Assembly (NCBI GenBank): GCA_963792365.1
Contig: CAWBVW010000001.1
Span: 744,001-808,000, forward strand
DNA length: 64,000 nt
Source: JAOUGY01 sp963792365
Lineage (GTDB): Bacteria > Actinomycetota > Acidimicrobiia > Spongiisociales > ZC4RG35
Direction: 5' to 3'
A program made the position numbers and the translations under genes. This document shows, one piece after another, positions 42,011 to 50,397 of the stretch. The first letter of the stretch is position 1; each line of letters begins with the position of its first letter. The notes below the pieces were generated by a model. That model was not told the origin of the DNA. It made no database searches and worked only from the letters and a program-made list of their open reading frames with translations.

Positions 42011-42456
42011 GGTCCGAGAGCCCACAGCAGTGCCATCTGCAATTCCCCGAGAGCCTGGAGCATGTCGGACTGCGCTCTGGGCAGCTGCTCGTAGTCGCTC
42101 TCGATCTCGATGCCGAACCTGGCCGCCATCGCCAGGCGGGCCTCGTTCAGTACCCGCACCATGGCGTACCCCTCTTCTCGGCTGGCCACGGTGCCATCCA
42201 CGGAGGCGGAGAGTACCTCTCGGAACGCCGATCGATCGGCACTTCGCGACTGGTCGAGTTCTGAACCCATGAACCCCCACCACTCCTCATTCGACTCGGC
42301 GTCGTCGAGATACACCGGCACCTTCAGGCGTTGCGCCGCCGGATCAGCGTCGTCGCGGGCGACCTCGTCGAGCATCTCCGGGAACTGCAGCAGGAACTCG
42401 ACCAGTCCGGGTTCGAGTTCGAGCTCGATGCCATCCTCCGAGGGTCCGATCTTCAT
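42007..42456 (-). CDS. DUF2017-family protein
   Basis: 149 aa, acidic. The sequence IELELEPGLVEFLLQFPEML, then RLKVPVYLDDAESNEEWWGFMGSELDQSR, fits the DUF2017 family, which is found beside ClpS in actinobacteria. Function unknown. Its ATG at 42456 overlaps the ClpS stop by four bases. Confidence 0.85.
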   Translation of the reverse strand: MKIGPSEDGIELELEPGLVEFLLQFPEMLDEVARDDADPAAQRLKVPVYLDDAESNEEWWGFMGSELDQSRSADRSAFREVLSASVDGTVASREEGYAMVRVLNEARLAMAARFGIEIESDYEQLPRAQSDMLQALGELQMALLWALGP

Positions 42457-42737
42457 TGTTCGAGGGTGGCCCAGAGACCGTGCTGGTGCAAGCGATAGCA
42501 GTCCATCTCGGCCTGCTCGCGGGGACCGTGGTTCACGATTGCTCGACCCTCATGGTGCACCTGATACGTCAGCTTGTAGGCCTTGTCCTCGTCGTATCCG
42601 AACAACGTACGCAGTACCCAGATCACATAGTCGAAGAGGTTGACCGGATCGTTCCACACCACGACCTTCCACGTTTCGTCGAGATCCGTCGTCTCGTCGA
42701 TGTCAGGTTCGATGACGGGCGCCATCGGTTGGGCCAC
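42453..42737 (-). CDS. clpS: ClpS protease adaptor
   Basis: 94 aa. The core matches ClpS: TWKVVVWNDPVNLFDYVIWVL, TLFGYDEDKAYKLTYQVHHEGRAIVNHGPREQAEMDCYRL and the C-terminal GLWATLEQ. ClpS delivers N-degron proteins with bulky N-terminal residues to ClpA/ClpC-ClpP; the ND-x-V and H-x-x-G-x-A segments shape the substrate pocket. First gene of a ClpS-DUF2017-TrmA unit. Confidence 0.94.
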   Translation of the reverse strand: MAQPMAPVIEPDIDETTDLDETWKVVVWNDPVNLFDYVIWVLRTLFGYDEDKAYKLTYQVHHEGRAIVNHGPREQAEMDCYRLHQHGLWATLEQ

Positions 42738-42865
42738 GGATCCTCCAGATCGGGTGTCTTCTCGGACGATCGTACCGATGGCCGGTCACCAGCAACCACT
42801 CGTCGGTCCCCGGTCACCGGTCGCGACCGCAGCTGCCATGGCTCGTCAAGCGTTGGACCCCACGT

Positions 42866-43807
42866 TCAGTCCGGCACGAAGTTGGTGCCAAGCGCGGCCG
42901 GCGGCTCCGGAACCAGCGCTCTACCCCATCGCGGCAACCGATCGGCAAAAGCGGCGAGGCGCTTCGAGTTCACGATCACCAAGGTGAAGATCATGAGGGG
43001 GAAGGGGAGCGACGGCAGGATCTGCGCCAGACCCGGGAAGACGCTCTGCAGGCGAAGCGCCACCACTTGCAGAGCTCCGAACAGATAACACCCGAGAGCG
43101 ACCCGAATCGGCTGCCACCCACCGAAGATCACGATGGCGAGGGCGATCCACCCGAATCCGGCCGTCGCCCCGTCCGACCACCCTGCCTTCTGATCGAGAG
43201 AGAAAGCGGCACCGGCGACTCCGACCAGGAATCCGCCGACCGCAGTCGCCAGATATCGGACCTTCGACACATTGATCCCTCGTGCATGTGCGGCCTCCGG
43301 ACGCTCGCCCACCACCCGCAACACGAGGCCGGCCCGGGTCCTCGTGAGGAACCAGGCCGCCCCGATCACCACCGTGAAGCTCGCGTACACCGACAGGTTC
43401 TGGCCGAACAAGGCCCGGCCAATCCAAGGTATGTCCGACAGGAAGGGGACGGGCAGGGATGGCACAGTGGGTCCCGGCTGTCTGACGAATGGGTCGCCGA
43501 GGAAGGCCGCCAGGGATCCCCCGAGCAGAGTGAGCACAAATCCGACGGCGATCTGGTTGAGCCCGAGCCGGATCCCCGACCATGCAACGAGAAGGGCAAC
43601 GAGGGCGGCGACCAGACCCGCAGCCATGAATCCCAGTACGACACTCTCGGTCGTGTACGCAATGGCGAAGCCGGTCATCGCCGACAGAAGGATCGATCCG
43701 TCGAGTGACAGATTGACGACCCCGGCTCGCTCGGTGATCGCTTCGCCGACCGCTGCGAACACGAGGGGTGCGGCGGCGGCAACGATGGACGCAAGGGTGG
43801 CTTCCAT
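42866..43807 (-). CDS. ABC transporter permease (BPD_transp_2 type), second
   Basis: 313 aa with about eight to nine helices, in the BMP/nucleoside- or ribose-type family (BPD_transp_2). It has VGEAITERAGVVNLSLDGSILLSAMTGF (the family's NLSLDG motif) and VRYLATAVGGFLVGVAGAAFSL. ATG 43807 overlaps the stop of the preceding permease (TGATG). Works with the ATPase and binding protein below. Confidence 0.88.
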   Translation of the reverse strand: MEATLASIVAAAAPLVFAAVGEAITERAGVVNLSLDGSILLSAMTGFAIAYTTESVVLGFMAAGLVAALVALLVAWSGIRLGLNQIAVGFVLTLLGGSLAAFLGDPFVRQPGPTVPSLPVPFLSDIPWIGRALFGQNLSVYASFTVVIGAAWFLTRTRAGLVLRVVGERPEAAHARGINVSKVRYLATAVGGFLVGVAGAAFSLDQKAGWSDGATAGFGWIALAIVIFGGWQPIRVALGCYLFGALQVVALRLQSVFPGLAQILPSLPFPLMIFTLVIVNSKRLAAFADRLPRWGRALVPEPPAALGTNFVPD

Positions 43808-44826
43808 CAGCCGGCCGCCTTCCGGCGACTGCGAGCGCCACCGATGAGGATCGCCGCCAGCACGACAACCCCCTGAAGCACACCGCCGAGTGACGAATCC
43901 AAGTCGAATTGCAGGCTGAGTTGGCTCGCACCCACGGAGACTGCGGCGAAGAAGAGGGCGACAGGGACGACGGCTCTCATCCCCAGGCCGGCGAGCAACA
44001 CGACGAGGATCGCCAGGAAGCCGCGACCCCCGGCAACCGCAGGCACGAGCTTGTGCTGAATACCCAGCACGATCACGGATCCCGCCAGTCCCGCCAGCCC
44101 TCCCCCGGTCGCGAACGCCGAAAGCATCACGCGCTTCGATCGAATCCCCACGAGCCGAGCCGAAGCGAGATTGCTGCCGACCGCCCTGAGCTCGAGACCG
44201 AGGCGGGTCCGATCGAGCATCCACCACACGGCGGCCACGACTACCAGCGCCAGGACCGGAGCGACGGGCGAAAGCCGGGTGCCCCCGATCGCAGGCAGCC
44301 ACACATCCTCGCGAAATGGCTCGGTCCCGGAGGTCGAGGCGATCCCCGCCCGTTTCCAAGGTCCGATCACGAGATAGGTCGCCATCGCCTGGGCGACGTA
44401 GCCGAGTCCGAGTCCTCCGAAGATCTCGTTGACGTTGCCGTACACTTTGAGCGCTCCGGCAGCCAGCCCCCACAGCGCTCCCCCTGCGATGCCGGCCACC
44501 AGCGCCACCACGATCACGAACCACCCGGGCCCGTCCAGGCTGCGCGCAAAGCCGGTGGCCACGATTGCACCGGCGGTCATCTGGCCTTCGACGCCGATGT
44601 TCCAGAGCCCAGCCCGGAACGTGACCACGAGACCCGCCGCGGCCAGCACGAGGGGCGTCCAGGCCATAACGGTGTCGGCGAGTTTCGCGCCGGTGCCGAC
44701 CGACCCCGTGACGAGAGCCCACAGGGCCGATCCTGGATCGGCTCCGACCGACGCGAGCAGAGCGATCGACACCGCCAGCCCGGTGGCGGCGGCGAGGCCA
44801 ACCGTGATCGTTCGCTGCAGATTCAA
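43807..44826 (-). CDS. ABC transporter permease (BPD_transp_2 type), first
   Basis: 339 aa from TTG 44826, whose codon overlaps the ATPase stop (TTGA). Membrane helices throughout, with NIGVEGQMTAGAIVATGF (counterpart of the NLSLDG motif) and ALKVYGNVNEIFGGLGLGYVA. Paralogous to the second permease; nucleoside ABC importers use such pairs. Confidence 0.88.
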   Translation of the reverse strand: MNLQRTITVGLAAATGLAVSIALLASVGADPGSALWALVTGSVGTGAKLADTVMAWTPLVLAAAGLVVTFRAGLWNIGVEGQMTAGAIVATGFARSLDGPGWFVIVVALVAGIAGGALWGLAAGALKVYGNVNEIFGGLGLGYVAQAMATYLVIGPWKRAGIASTSGTEPFREDVWLPAIGGTRLSPVAPVLALVVVAAVWWMLDRTRLGLELRAVGSNLASARLVGIRSKRVMLSAFATGGGLAGLAGSVIVLGIQHKLVPAVAGGRGFLAILVVLLAGLGMRAVVPVALFFAAVSVGASQLSLQFDLDSSLGGVLQGVVVLAAILIGGARSRRKAAG

Positions 44827-46274
44827 GGTCCGGTCCTTCCGCCGATCAGGGCTCCGAGCGTGTCCGCATCCAGCCTCGCCGCGTCTTCGACTGCCAGAAT
44901 CCGGCCGTCGAAGCACACGGCGATCCGGTCGGAGTAGCGGATCAGCTCGTCGAGATCTGCCGACGCGAACACGATCGCCGTGCCGTCGTCTCGTCGTTCG
45001 AGAATCTTGCTCCACACCATGTCCGCCGACTCGATGTCGAGCCCACGGGTGGGCTGTTCCATGAGCAAGACCCGGAGTTTCTCGGGCAGCATCGCCAGTA
45101 GCACCCGTTGCTGGTTGCCTCCGGACAAGTCTTCGACCGGTGAGGTGGGAACGCCTTTCACGTGATACCGATCGATGGCACCGACCGCCCTGGCAACCGC
45201 TGCCTCGCGGCTGGGCATGTCCCCGGCCACCAACGTGAGGTGCTCGGAAATCGTGAGACCTTCGAACAGTCCCTCCTCCAGGCGGCCCGCCGGCAGGAAA
45301 CGGACACCCGCCGCCAGCCGGTCGGCCACCGACCAGTGCGTGATGTCATCGCCGGACAGCTCGATTCGGCCGCCGGCGACAGGCGACAACCCTGCGATCG
45401 CCCGGAGCAACGGAATCTGGCCACTGCCCTCCAGCCCCGCCAGGCCGATGACCTCCGCGGCTCGCATGTCCAGCTCGGCGCCCTCGATCGAGTGGCGGCC
45501 ATGGTGCGCCGTGACACCTCGAACGGTGATCGCAACGTCGCCCAACTGCGCAGGGGTTCGATCCCCAAAGGTCACGACCTTCCCGAACATCATCTCCACG
45601 AGGGTTTCAGAGGGACAGGGCAGGTCGATCTCGCCGGTCACACGGCCCGCTCGCATCACGGTCACCGAGGAACACAAGGCCTCGACCTCCTCGAGCTTGT
45701 GCGAGACGAAGAGAACGATGAGCCCTTCCGTTGCGAGAGTCCGGAGCGCCGCGAACAGGGCAATCCTCTGGTCGGTGGTGATCCCGGATGTCGGCTCGTC
45801 GAGGATCAGAACCCGGACACCGAGTGAGAGCAAGCGCACGATCTCGAGTTGTTGGCGCTCCCCCACCGACAGGGTCCTGACAACGCGATCCGGCTCCAGG
45901 GCAAAACCCAGGCGCTCTGAGATCTCGACCAATCGGTGTCGGGCCTCATCACGACCCAGTCGATCGTATCGACCGAACAAGAAGTTCTCGAGCACGGAGA
46001 ACGGTAGCGCCACGAGAGGATCTTGATGGAGCATCCCGATTCCGGCATCGATCGCAGCTCGCGACGACCCCAGTTGCAGGGTCTCGCCGTCGAACAGGAT
46101 CTCACCTGCGTCGGCGGACTGGAACCCGGAGAGGATCTTCATGAGCGTCGACTTCCCCGCACCGTTCTCGCCGAGCACAGCGTGCAGGGTGCCAGGGGCG
46201 ATCTCGATGCTCACACCATCGTTGGCGCGCACCGGCCCGAAGCGCTTCGAGATGTTGCGGATGTCGAGCGTCAT
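44823..46274 (-). CDS. Two-domain ABC importer ATPase (sugar/nucleoside type)
   Basis: 483 aa with two ATP-binding domains. Domain 1 has Walker A GENGAGKST, signature LSVGERQQLEIV and Walker B VLILDEPTSGI; domain 2 has a less regular P-loop (GLAGLEGSGQIPLL) and signature LSGGNQQRVLLAML. This is the RbsA/MglA/NupA architecture. The ATG at 46274 is preceded by a hairpin (46284-46310) separating it from the binding-protein gene. Reading from 46319 would swallow that hairpin and is rejected. Confidence 0.9.
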   Translation of the reverse strand: MTLDIRNISKRFGPVRANDGVSIEIAPGTLHAVLGENGAGKSTLMKILSGFQSADAGEILFDGETLQLGSSRAAIDAGIGMLHQDPLVALPFSVLENFLFGRYDRLGRDEARHRLVEISERLGFALEPDRVVRTLSVGERQQLEIVRLLSLGVRVLILDEPTSGITTDQRIALFAALRTLATEGLIVLFVSHKLEEVEALCSSVTVMRAGRVTGEIDLPCPSETLVEMMFGKVVTFGDRTPAQLGDVAITVRGVTAHHGRHSIEGAELDMRAAEVIGLAGLEGSGQIPLLRAIAGLSPVAGGRIELSGDDITHWSVADRLAAGVRFLPAGRLEEGLFEGLTISEHLTLVAGDMPSREAAVARAVGAIDRYHVKGVPTSPVEDLSGGNQQRVLLAMLPEKLRVLLMEQPTRGLDIESADMVWSKILERRDDGTAIVFASADLDELIRYSDRIAVCFDGRILAVEDAARLDADTLGALIGGRTGP

Positions 46275-46283
46275 GAACTGGTG

Positions 46284-46310
46284 AAGGGGGGAGCCGTCGG
46301 CTCCCCCCTT
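46284..46310. terminator. Intercistronic hairpin between binding protein and ATPase genes
   Basis: A 12-base perfect stem AAGGGGGGAGCC (46284-46295) with GGCTCCCCCCTT (46299-46310) and loop GTC, lying in the 41 bases between the BMP stop and the ATPase start. Partial terminators here usually lower expression of the transporter genes relative to the abundant binding protein. Confidence 0.75.
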
Positions 46311-46315
46311 CTGGA

Positions 46316-47617
46316 TCATCCTTCGGAGACCGAGGCCCCGACCACACCCTCCAACAGCTGAGGCATGTACCAGATGTCGTGCTGGGAGGCCTCTGCGCCA
46401 TCGGCGAGGAACTCGGTTCCGTCCTGGTAGTTCAAAGGACCGGTCCAGAGGTTGAGTCCACTCGCCAGCTCGGCGATGAACGCATCGAGATCGCCCTCGG
46501 CGTCTCCCAGTCCGGCACCCTTGACGAAGCCGACCGCACTGCTGTCCTTGTTGTTGATGTCAGACCAATCCGGGGCGAGCCACTGCCACCCAGCCGTGAA
46601 GCTCCCGTCGGCGACGCTGTTCGCCACTTCGAGATATGCCGGACCCCAGTTGAAGTAGGGCACCCCGAGACAGACCGACTCTGCTTCGGCACACGCACCT
46701 TCGAAGTCGTAGGGCACCGCCCACACGGTCTCCCCGGCTTCGGCCCGCTGGCCGACCCGGACGATCGCCTCGGTGGTGTCGATTCCGGAGATCAGCACGT
46801 CTGCGCCGCCGTCGAGCAGATCGTTGCTCACTTGCGTCGGATCGAGGGTCACACCCGGGATGTTGAACCAGAAACCGATCCACGACACTTCGAAGGCCAG
46901 CGACCCTGGATCCTCTCCCCGGACGTTCTCCCAGCAGTGGCGAGCACCGAGATAGGCCGAGTTGACAAGACGCCGCGTCTCATCGTTGATCAGCGGACCG
47001 ACGTAGCCGATCGAGCCCGTCTCGCTCTTCAGGGCTGCCGCACAACCGGCGATCATCTTGCCGTACTCCATCTCGCCCATGATGTTTCCGAGGTTGTCGA
47101 GGCCGGCGAAGGCCTCACCCTCTTCCCACGCCGAGTCGCCCGACGACCAAATCATGGGAATGTCGGGGTGTGCACCCGCAGCAGCCAGGATCCCGTCCTT
47201 CATGTCGTCGGAGGTCGCAAAGATCAGTTGGGCCCCCTGGTCCACCATGTCATCGACCACTTGCTCGACGGACGTGTCCGGGCGGTCGGCTGGGTTGACC
47301 TTGTCGATCACGATGGGCTCCGGCGCACCCGTGGCTTCCACGACATATTGGAGGCCCTCATAGTGTGCCTGACTCCAGCCACGGTCATCCTGCGGACCGA
47401 CCAGGATCATCCCGATCTTCACCACCTCCCCATCGGCGGCGTCGCCTTCGGTGGTCGCGGTGGCCGCGTCCGTTTCAGTGGTCGCAGTGGCCGCGTCCGC
47501 TTCTGTGGTCGCAGTGGCCGCGTCCCCTTCTGTGTCGGTCGTCGAGTCGGAGTCGCCGCAAGCAGCAATGGCAAGGGCCATCACCAGGCCCAAGGCGATC
47601 CAGCGGGGCGTACGCAT
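46316..47617 (-). CDS. BMP-family substrate-binding lipoprotein
   Basis: 433 aa from ATG 47617. A lipobox (ALAIAACGDS, Cys20) is followed by a repetitive Ala/Thr/Glu linker and a BMP/Med-type periplasmic binding domain (VKIGMILVGPQDDRGWSQAHYEGLQYVVEA, GAQLIFATSDDMKDGIL, DAVLISGIDTT-like region ADVLISGIDTTEAIV). BMP proteins bind purine nucleosides or riboflavin for ABC import. Same operon as the ATPase and permeases. Promoter -35 TTCGAC / -10 TAGCAT at 47674-47646. Confidence 0.9.
   Translation of the reverse strand: MRTPRWIALGLVMALAIAACGDSDSTTDTEGDAATATTEADAATATTETDAATATTEGDAADGEVVKIGMILVGPQDDRGWSQAHYEGLQYVVEATGAPEPIVIDKVNPADRPDTSVEQVVDDMVDQGAQLIFATSDDMKDGILAAAGAHPDIPMIWSSGDSAWEEGEAFAGLDNLGNIMGEMEYGKMIAGCAAALKSETGSIGYVGPLINDETRRLVNSAYLGARHCWENVRGEDPGSLAFEVSWIGFWFNIPGVTLDPTQVSNDLLDGGADVLISGIDTTEAIVRVGQRAEAGETVWAVPYDFEGACAEAESVCLGVPYFNWGPAYLEVANSVADGSFTAGWQWLAPDWSDINNKDSSAVGFVKGAGLGDAEGDLDAFIAELASGLNLWTGPLNYQDGTEFLADGAEASQHDIWYMPQLLEGVVGASVSEG
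47451..47531. repeat. Three 27-bp tandem repeats inside the BMP linker
   Basis: Three 27-base units (47451-47477, 47478-47504, 47505-47531), differing by a few bases, encode three 9-residue blocks of the type ATATTEADA in the linker after the lipobox. They lie in frame, so copy number change would lengthen the linker without a frameshift. Confidence 0.85.
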
Positions 47618-47645
47618 AGGTTCTCTCCTCGTTGTTCCCAGTTGT

Positions 47646-47674
47646 GATGCTAGATCTGCCACAGACGGGTCGAA
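47646..47674 (-). promoter_or_regulatory. Promoter of the BMP importer operon
   Basis: On the minus strand a -35 TTCGAC (47674-47669) and -10 TAGCAT (47651-47646) are 17 bases apart; a GAGGAGAG ribosome site precedes the ATG at 47617. Confidence 0.5.
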
Positions 47675-47712
47675 TCCAATACCCGTGAAGGTCTGGCTAC
47701 GAACGCCCGAAT

Positions 47713-48687
47713 TCAATCGGTCCCGGCCAAGGGGTCGGTCCGACCCTCGGCGAACGGACTCGATTCGGTGTTCTTCAACCACAGGGTTCGCTGCGGGAAG
47801 GGAATCTCGATGCCCACATCGTCCAGAGCAGTCTTGACTCGACGCCTCAGCTCACGAGAGATCGCCCATTGCTCACCCGGGTGCACTTTGATCACCATGC
47901 GGATCGTGATCCCATCTGCGCCGAGTTGCTCCACACCCCACACCTCGGGCACCTCCAGGAACTTGGGAGCCCACGCATCCTCTTCCGCCATGGCCGTGGC
48001 GGTCTCCAGCATCACCCTGGTCGCCGCGTCGAGGTCGCTGTCGTACGCCACATCGACGTCGATGAGTGTTCGGGCCCACCCTTGGCTCTTGTTGCCAACG
48101 CGGCGGATCTCGCCATTGGGAACATGCCACAGCGTGCCTTCCACATCTCTGACCTTCGTGGTCCGCAGCGTCACACCTTCCACGGCGCCTGTCGCATCCC
48201 CGACATCGACGACGTCACCGACGCCGTATTGGTCCTCGGCCAGGATGAAGACACCGGACAGGAAGTCCTTCACGAGGTCCTGGGCACCGAACCCCACGGC
48301 CACACCGACGATGCCGGCGGAGGCGATGATCGGGGCAAGATTGATGTCGAACTGGTCCAGCATCATCATCACCGCGATGCTCCAAATGACCACGGTCAGC
48401 ACCGATCCTGCCAGGGCGCCAAGAGCCGCCGCCCTTCGCTCTCGCCGTACCTGCAGGATGGGGTCGACGTCGTCGGCGAAGTCGATCCCGGTTCGATCTT
48501 CGATGCGCTGCAGCCATCCAGGCTGAGCTCGTCCAACACCTGACACAGACCGTTCGATGGCGGCTTTTGCGAAGCGCAGGAGCAGCCACGCAATCAGAGC
48601 GATCACGACGATGCGGATCGTCGGCCCGGCCGCCCGTCCGAACAGCTCCGTCCATGATGCGGCATCGAAGAGATCGAGGATGTTCAC
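47713..48687 (-). CDS. MscS-type mechanosensitive ion channel
   Basis: 324 aa from a GTG at 48687 (the start is uncertain; other GTG codons lie upstream). Membrane helices precede the MscS pore and beta domain: APIIASAGIVGVAVGFGAQDLVKDFLSGVFI (the TM3 pore with alternating G and A), then DQYGVGDVVDVGDATGAVEGVTLRTTKVRDVEGTLWHVPNGEI. The C-terminal alpha/beta vestibule follows. These channels release solutes during hypo-osmotic shock. Confidence 0.88.
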   Translation of the reverse strand: MNILDLFDAASWTELFGRAAGPTIRIVVIALIAWLLLRFAKAAIERSVSGVGRAQPGWLQRIEDRTGIDFADDVDPILQVRRERRAAALGALAGSVLTVVIWSIAVMMMLDQFDINLAPIIASAGIVGVAVGFGAQDLVKDFLSGVFILAEDQYGVGDVVDVGDATGAVEGVTLRTTKVRDVEGTLWHVPNGEIRRVGNKSQGWARTLIDVDVAYDSDLDAATRVMLETATAMAEEDAWAPKFLEVPEVWGVEQLGADGITIRMVIKVHPGEQWAISRELRRRVKTALDDVGIEIPFPQRTLWLKNTESSPFAEGRTDPLAGTD

Positions 48688-48750
48688 GAGGATGATGGTA
48701 GAGATGCGGCGCACCCGGATGGAAGCCGAGCTCGTGACCAGAATGGGTGC

Positions 48751-49665
48751 ATGTGTACCGACATACCGATCATCGACCTGGGTTTGCCCAACGCTCCCGA
48801 GCTCATCGACCGCGCCTGTCGGACAACTGGCTTCTTCGTGGCCACGGGCCACGGCGTGCCTCAGCCGGTGACCGCGGCCGCATGGCATGCCGCCCGCGAC
48901 TTCTTCGACCTCCCACTCGAGACGAAGCTCCGGGCAATCGCCGAACGGAGCCCATATGGCTATGAGCCGGTCGCTGCCGAGGCCCTCGGCCGCACCGTCG
49001 AAGGCGACCGGCGAGACACCGATCCCGATCCCAAACAGACGTTCAATCTCGGACCGCCGAACCGTGGGCCGGGAATGGGGTTCGGGGCCTTCCAGCGCGT
49101 TTGGCCGACCGAGCCGTATCAGCTCCGAATCACATGGCTGGCGTACTACGACGAGATGGAACGGCTCTCTGCTCGGCTGCTTCGACTGTTCGCGCGCTCG
49201 ATGGGACTGGACCCTGAGCGCTTTTCATCGGCGTTCGATCGACACCTGAGCGCCTTGCGCGCGCTCGACTACCCGGCCTCCGCACCGTCGGATCGGTCCA
49301 TCAGGGCGGGAGCGCACACGGACTACGGCACCCTGACGATTCTGCGACCGGATCCAGACGTCGGAGGTCTCGAGGTTGCGGACGGCTCAGGCGGGTGGAT
49401 CGAGGTTCCGACCATCGAAGGATCTTTCGTCGTCAATGTCGGAGACCTCCTGCACCGCTGGTCGAACGGTCGGTGGCGGTCGAGTCTCCACCGCGTCGTC
49501 GCCGACACGTCGGGTCGCCGGAGAAACTCGATGGCCTTCTTCCACAATCCGAACTGGGATGCCGAGATCGTGCCGATTCTCCTCGAACCGGCCGAGCATC
49601 CACGATTCGAGCCCGTCGTCGCCGGCCCATGGCTCCAGGCCAAATTCACCAGCGCGACGACCTGA
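48751..49665 (+). CDS. 2-oxoglutarate/Fe(II)-dependent oxygenase (isopenicillin N synthase family)
   Basis: 304 aa. N-terminal DIOX_N part (IPIIDLGLPNAPELIDRACRTTGFFVATGHGVP, ARDFFDLPLETKLR) and the 2OG-Fe domain with ligands His-x-Asp in GAHTDYGTLTIL and distal His in RSSLHRVV; the 2OG-binding Arg-x-Ser is SGRRRNSMAFF. It hydroxylates or oxidises a small molecule, unknown. ATG 48751, no clear ribosome site. Convergent with a LysE gene, with a small hairpin (49698-49712) between. Confidence 0.87.
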   Translation: MCTDIPIIDLGLPNAPELIDRACRTTGFFVATGHGVPQPVTAAAWHAARDFFDLPLETKLRAIAERSPYGYEPVAAEALGRTVEGDRRDTDPDPKQTFNLGPPNRGPGMGFGAFQRVWPTEPYQLRITWLAYYDEMERLSARLLRLFARSMGLDPERFSSAFDRHLSALRALDYPASAPSDRSIRAGAHTDYGTLTILRPDPDVGGLEVADGSGGWIEVPTIEGSFVVNVGDLLHRWSNGRWRSSLHRVVADTSGRRRNSMAFFHNPNWDAEIVPILLEPAEHPRFEPVVAGPWLQAKFTSATT

Positions 49666-49729
49666 GCGAGGACGCCCTGCCCGTCGATCCGGCCTCTCTG
49701 AGAAGCTCTCAGGCGTGCCGGCCGATTAC

Positions 49730-50314
49730 TCACGCGTTGATGAGATAGACCGTGAAGACCAGCAGTCCCGCCAAGACGACATTGATGATTCGGCGAGCCC
49801 GGTCGTTCTCGAGAAACCGCCCGATCGTCGAGCCCGCGGCCGCCCAAGCGGTGATGCAGGGCAGGTTCACCAGGCCGAAGACCAATCCGAACACGGCGGT
49901 GGACCGGCCCACGCCGGCGCCGGTGGGAAGAAACGACCCCCCGGCAGTGATGCCCATCACCCATGCTTTCGGGTTCACATACTGGAACGCCACCGCCTCG
50001 AAGAAGCTCATCGGCCGCGAGGACGAACGACCCTGGCTTCGGCCCGAGGTGGCAACCCGATAGGCCAGGTACAGCAGATAGCCCGAGCCGGCGATGCGCA
50101 GCATCGGCGCCAGCCACTCGATCTCTCGGAAGGCCACGCCCAGACCGAGCGCCGTTGCCATCAGCAGCGAGACGAAACCGACGTTCACTCCGGCGAGATG
50201 TCTGACGGTTCGTCTGAATCCGAAGTTCAGGCCCGAAGCCCACAGCATCACGTTGTTCGGTCCCGGTGTGATCGAGCTGACGAACGCGAAGAGCGCAAGC
50301 GCTCCTACATTCAT
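49730..50314 (-). CDS. LysE-family amino acid exporter
   Basis: 194 aa, six helices with FVSSITPGPNNVMLWASGLNFGFRR and FQYVNPKAWVMGITAGG (NPK motif). Such exporters next to a MocR/PdxR-type GntR regulator are common; here the divergent MocR gene is broken. ATG 50314 chosen as the start of the first helix. Confidence 0.9.
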   Translation of the reverse strand: MNVGALALFAFVSSITPGPNNVMLWASGLNFGFRRTVRHLAGVNVGFVSLLMATALGLGVAFREIEWLAPMLRIAGSGYLLYLAYRVATSGRSQGRSSSRPMSFFEAVAFQYVNPKAWVMGITAGGSFLPTGAGVGRSTAVFGLVFGLVNLPCITAWAAAGSTIGRFLENDRARRIINVVLAGLLVFTVYLINA

Positions 50315-50336
50315 CGCCGGCTCCACGTCGTCATGG

Positions 50337-50395
50337 AGCCAATCGTCCAGGAATTGTCCCTGGATTCCTAGAGCCAATCCCGGGAGAATTGGCTC
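50337..50395. promoter_or_regulatory. MocR-type operator: three AGCCAAT half-sites
   Basis: AGCCAAT at 50337-50343 and 50372-50378 are direct repeats 35 bases apart; an inverted copy ATTGGCTC (50388-50395) pairs with GAGCCAAT (50371-50378) across a 9-base loop. MocR regulators usually bind such direct or inverted repeats in the divergent promoter region. The sites remain although the regulator gene is defective. Confidence 0.6.
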
Positions 50396-50397
50396 GA

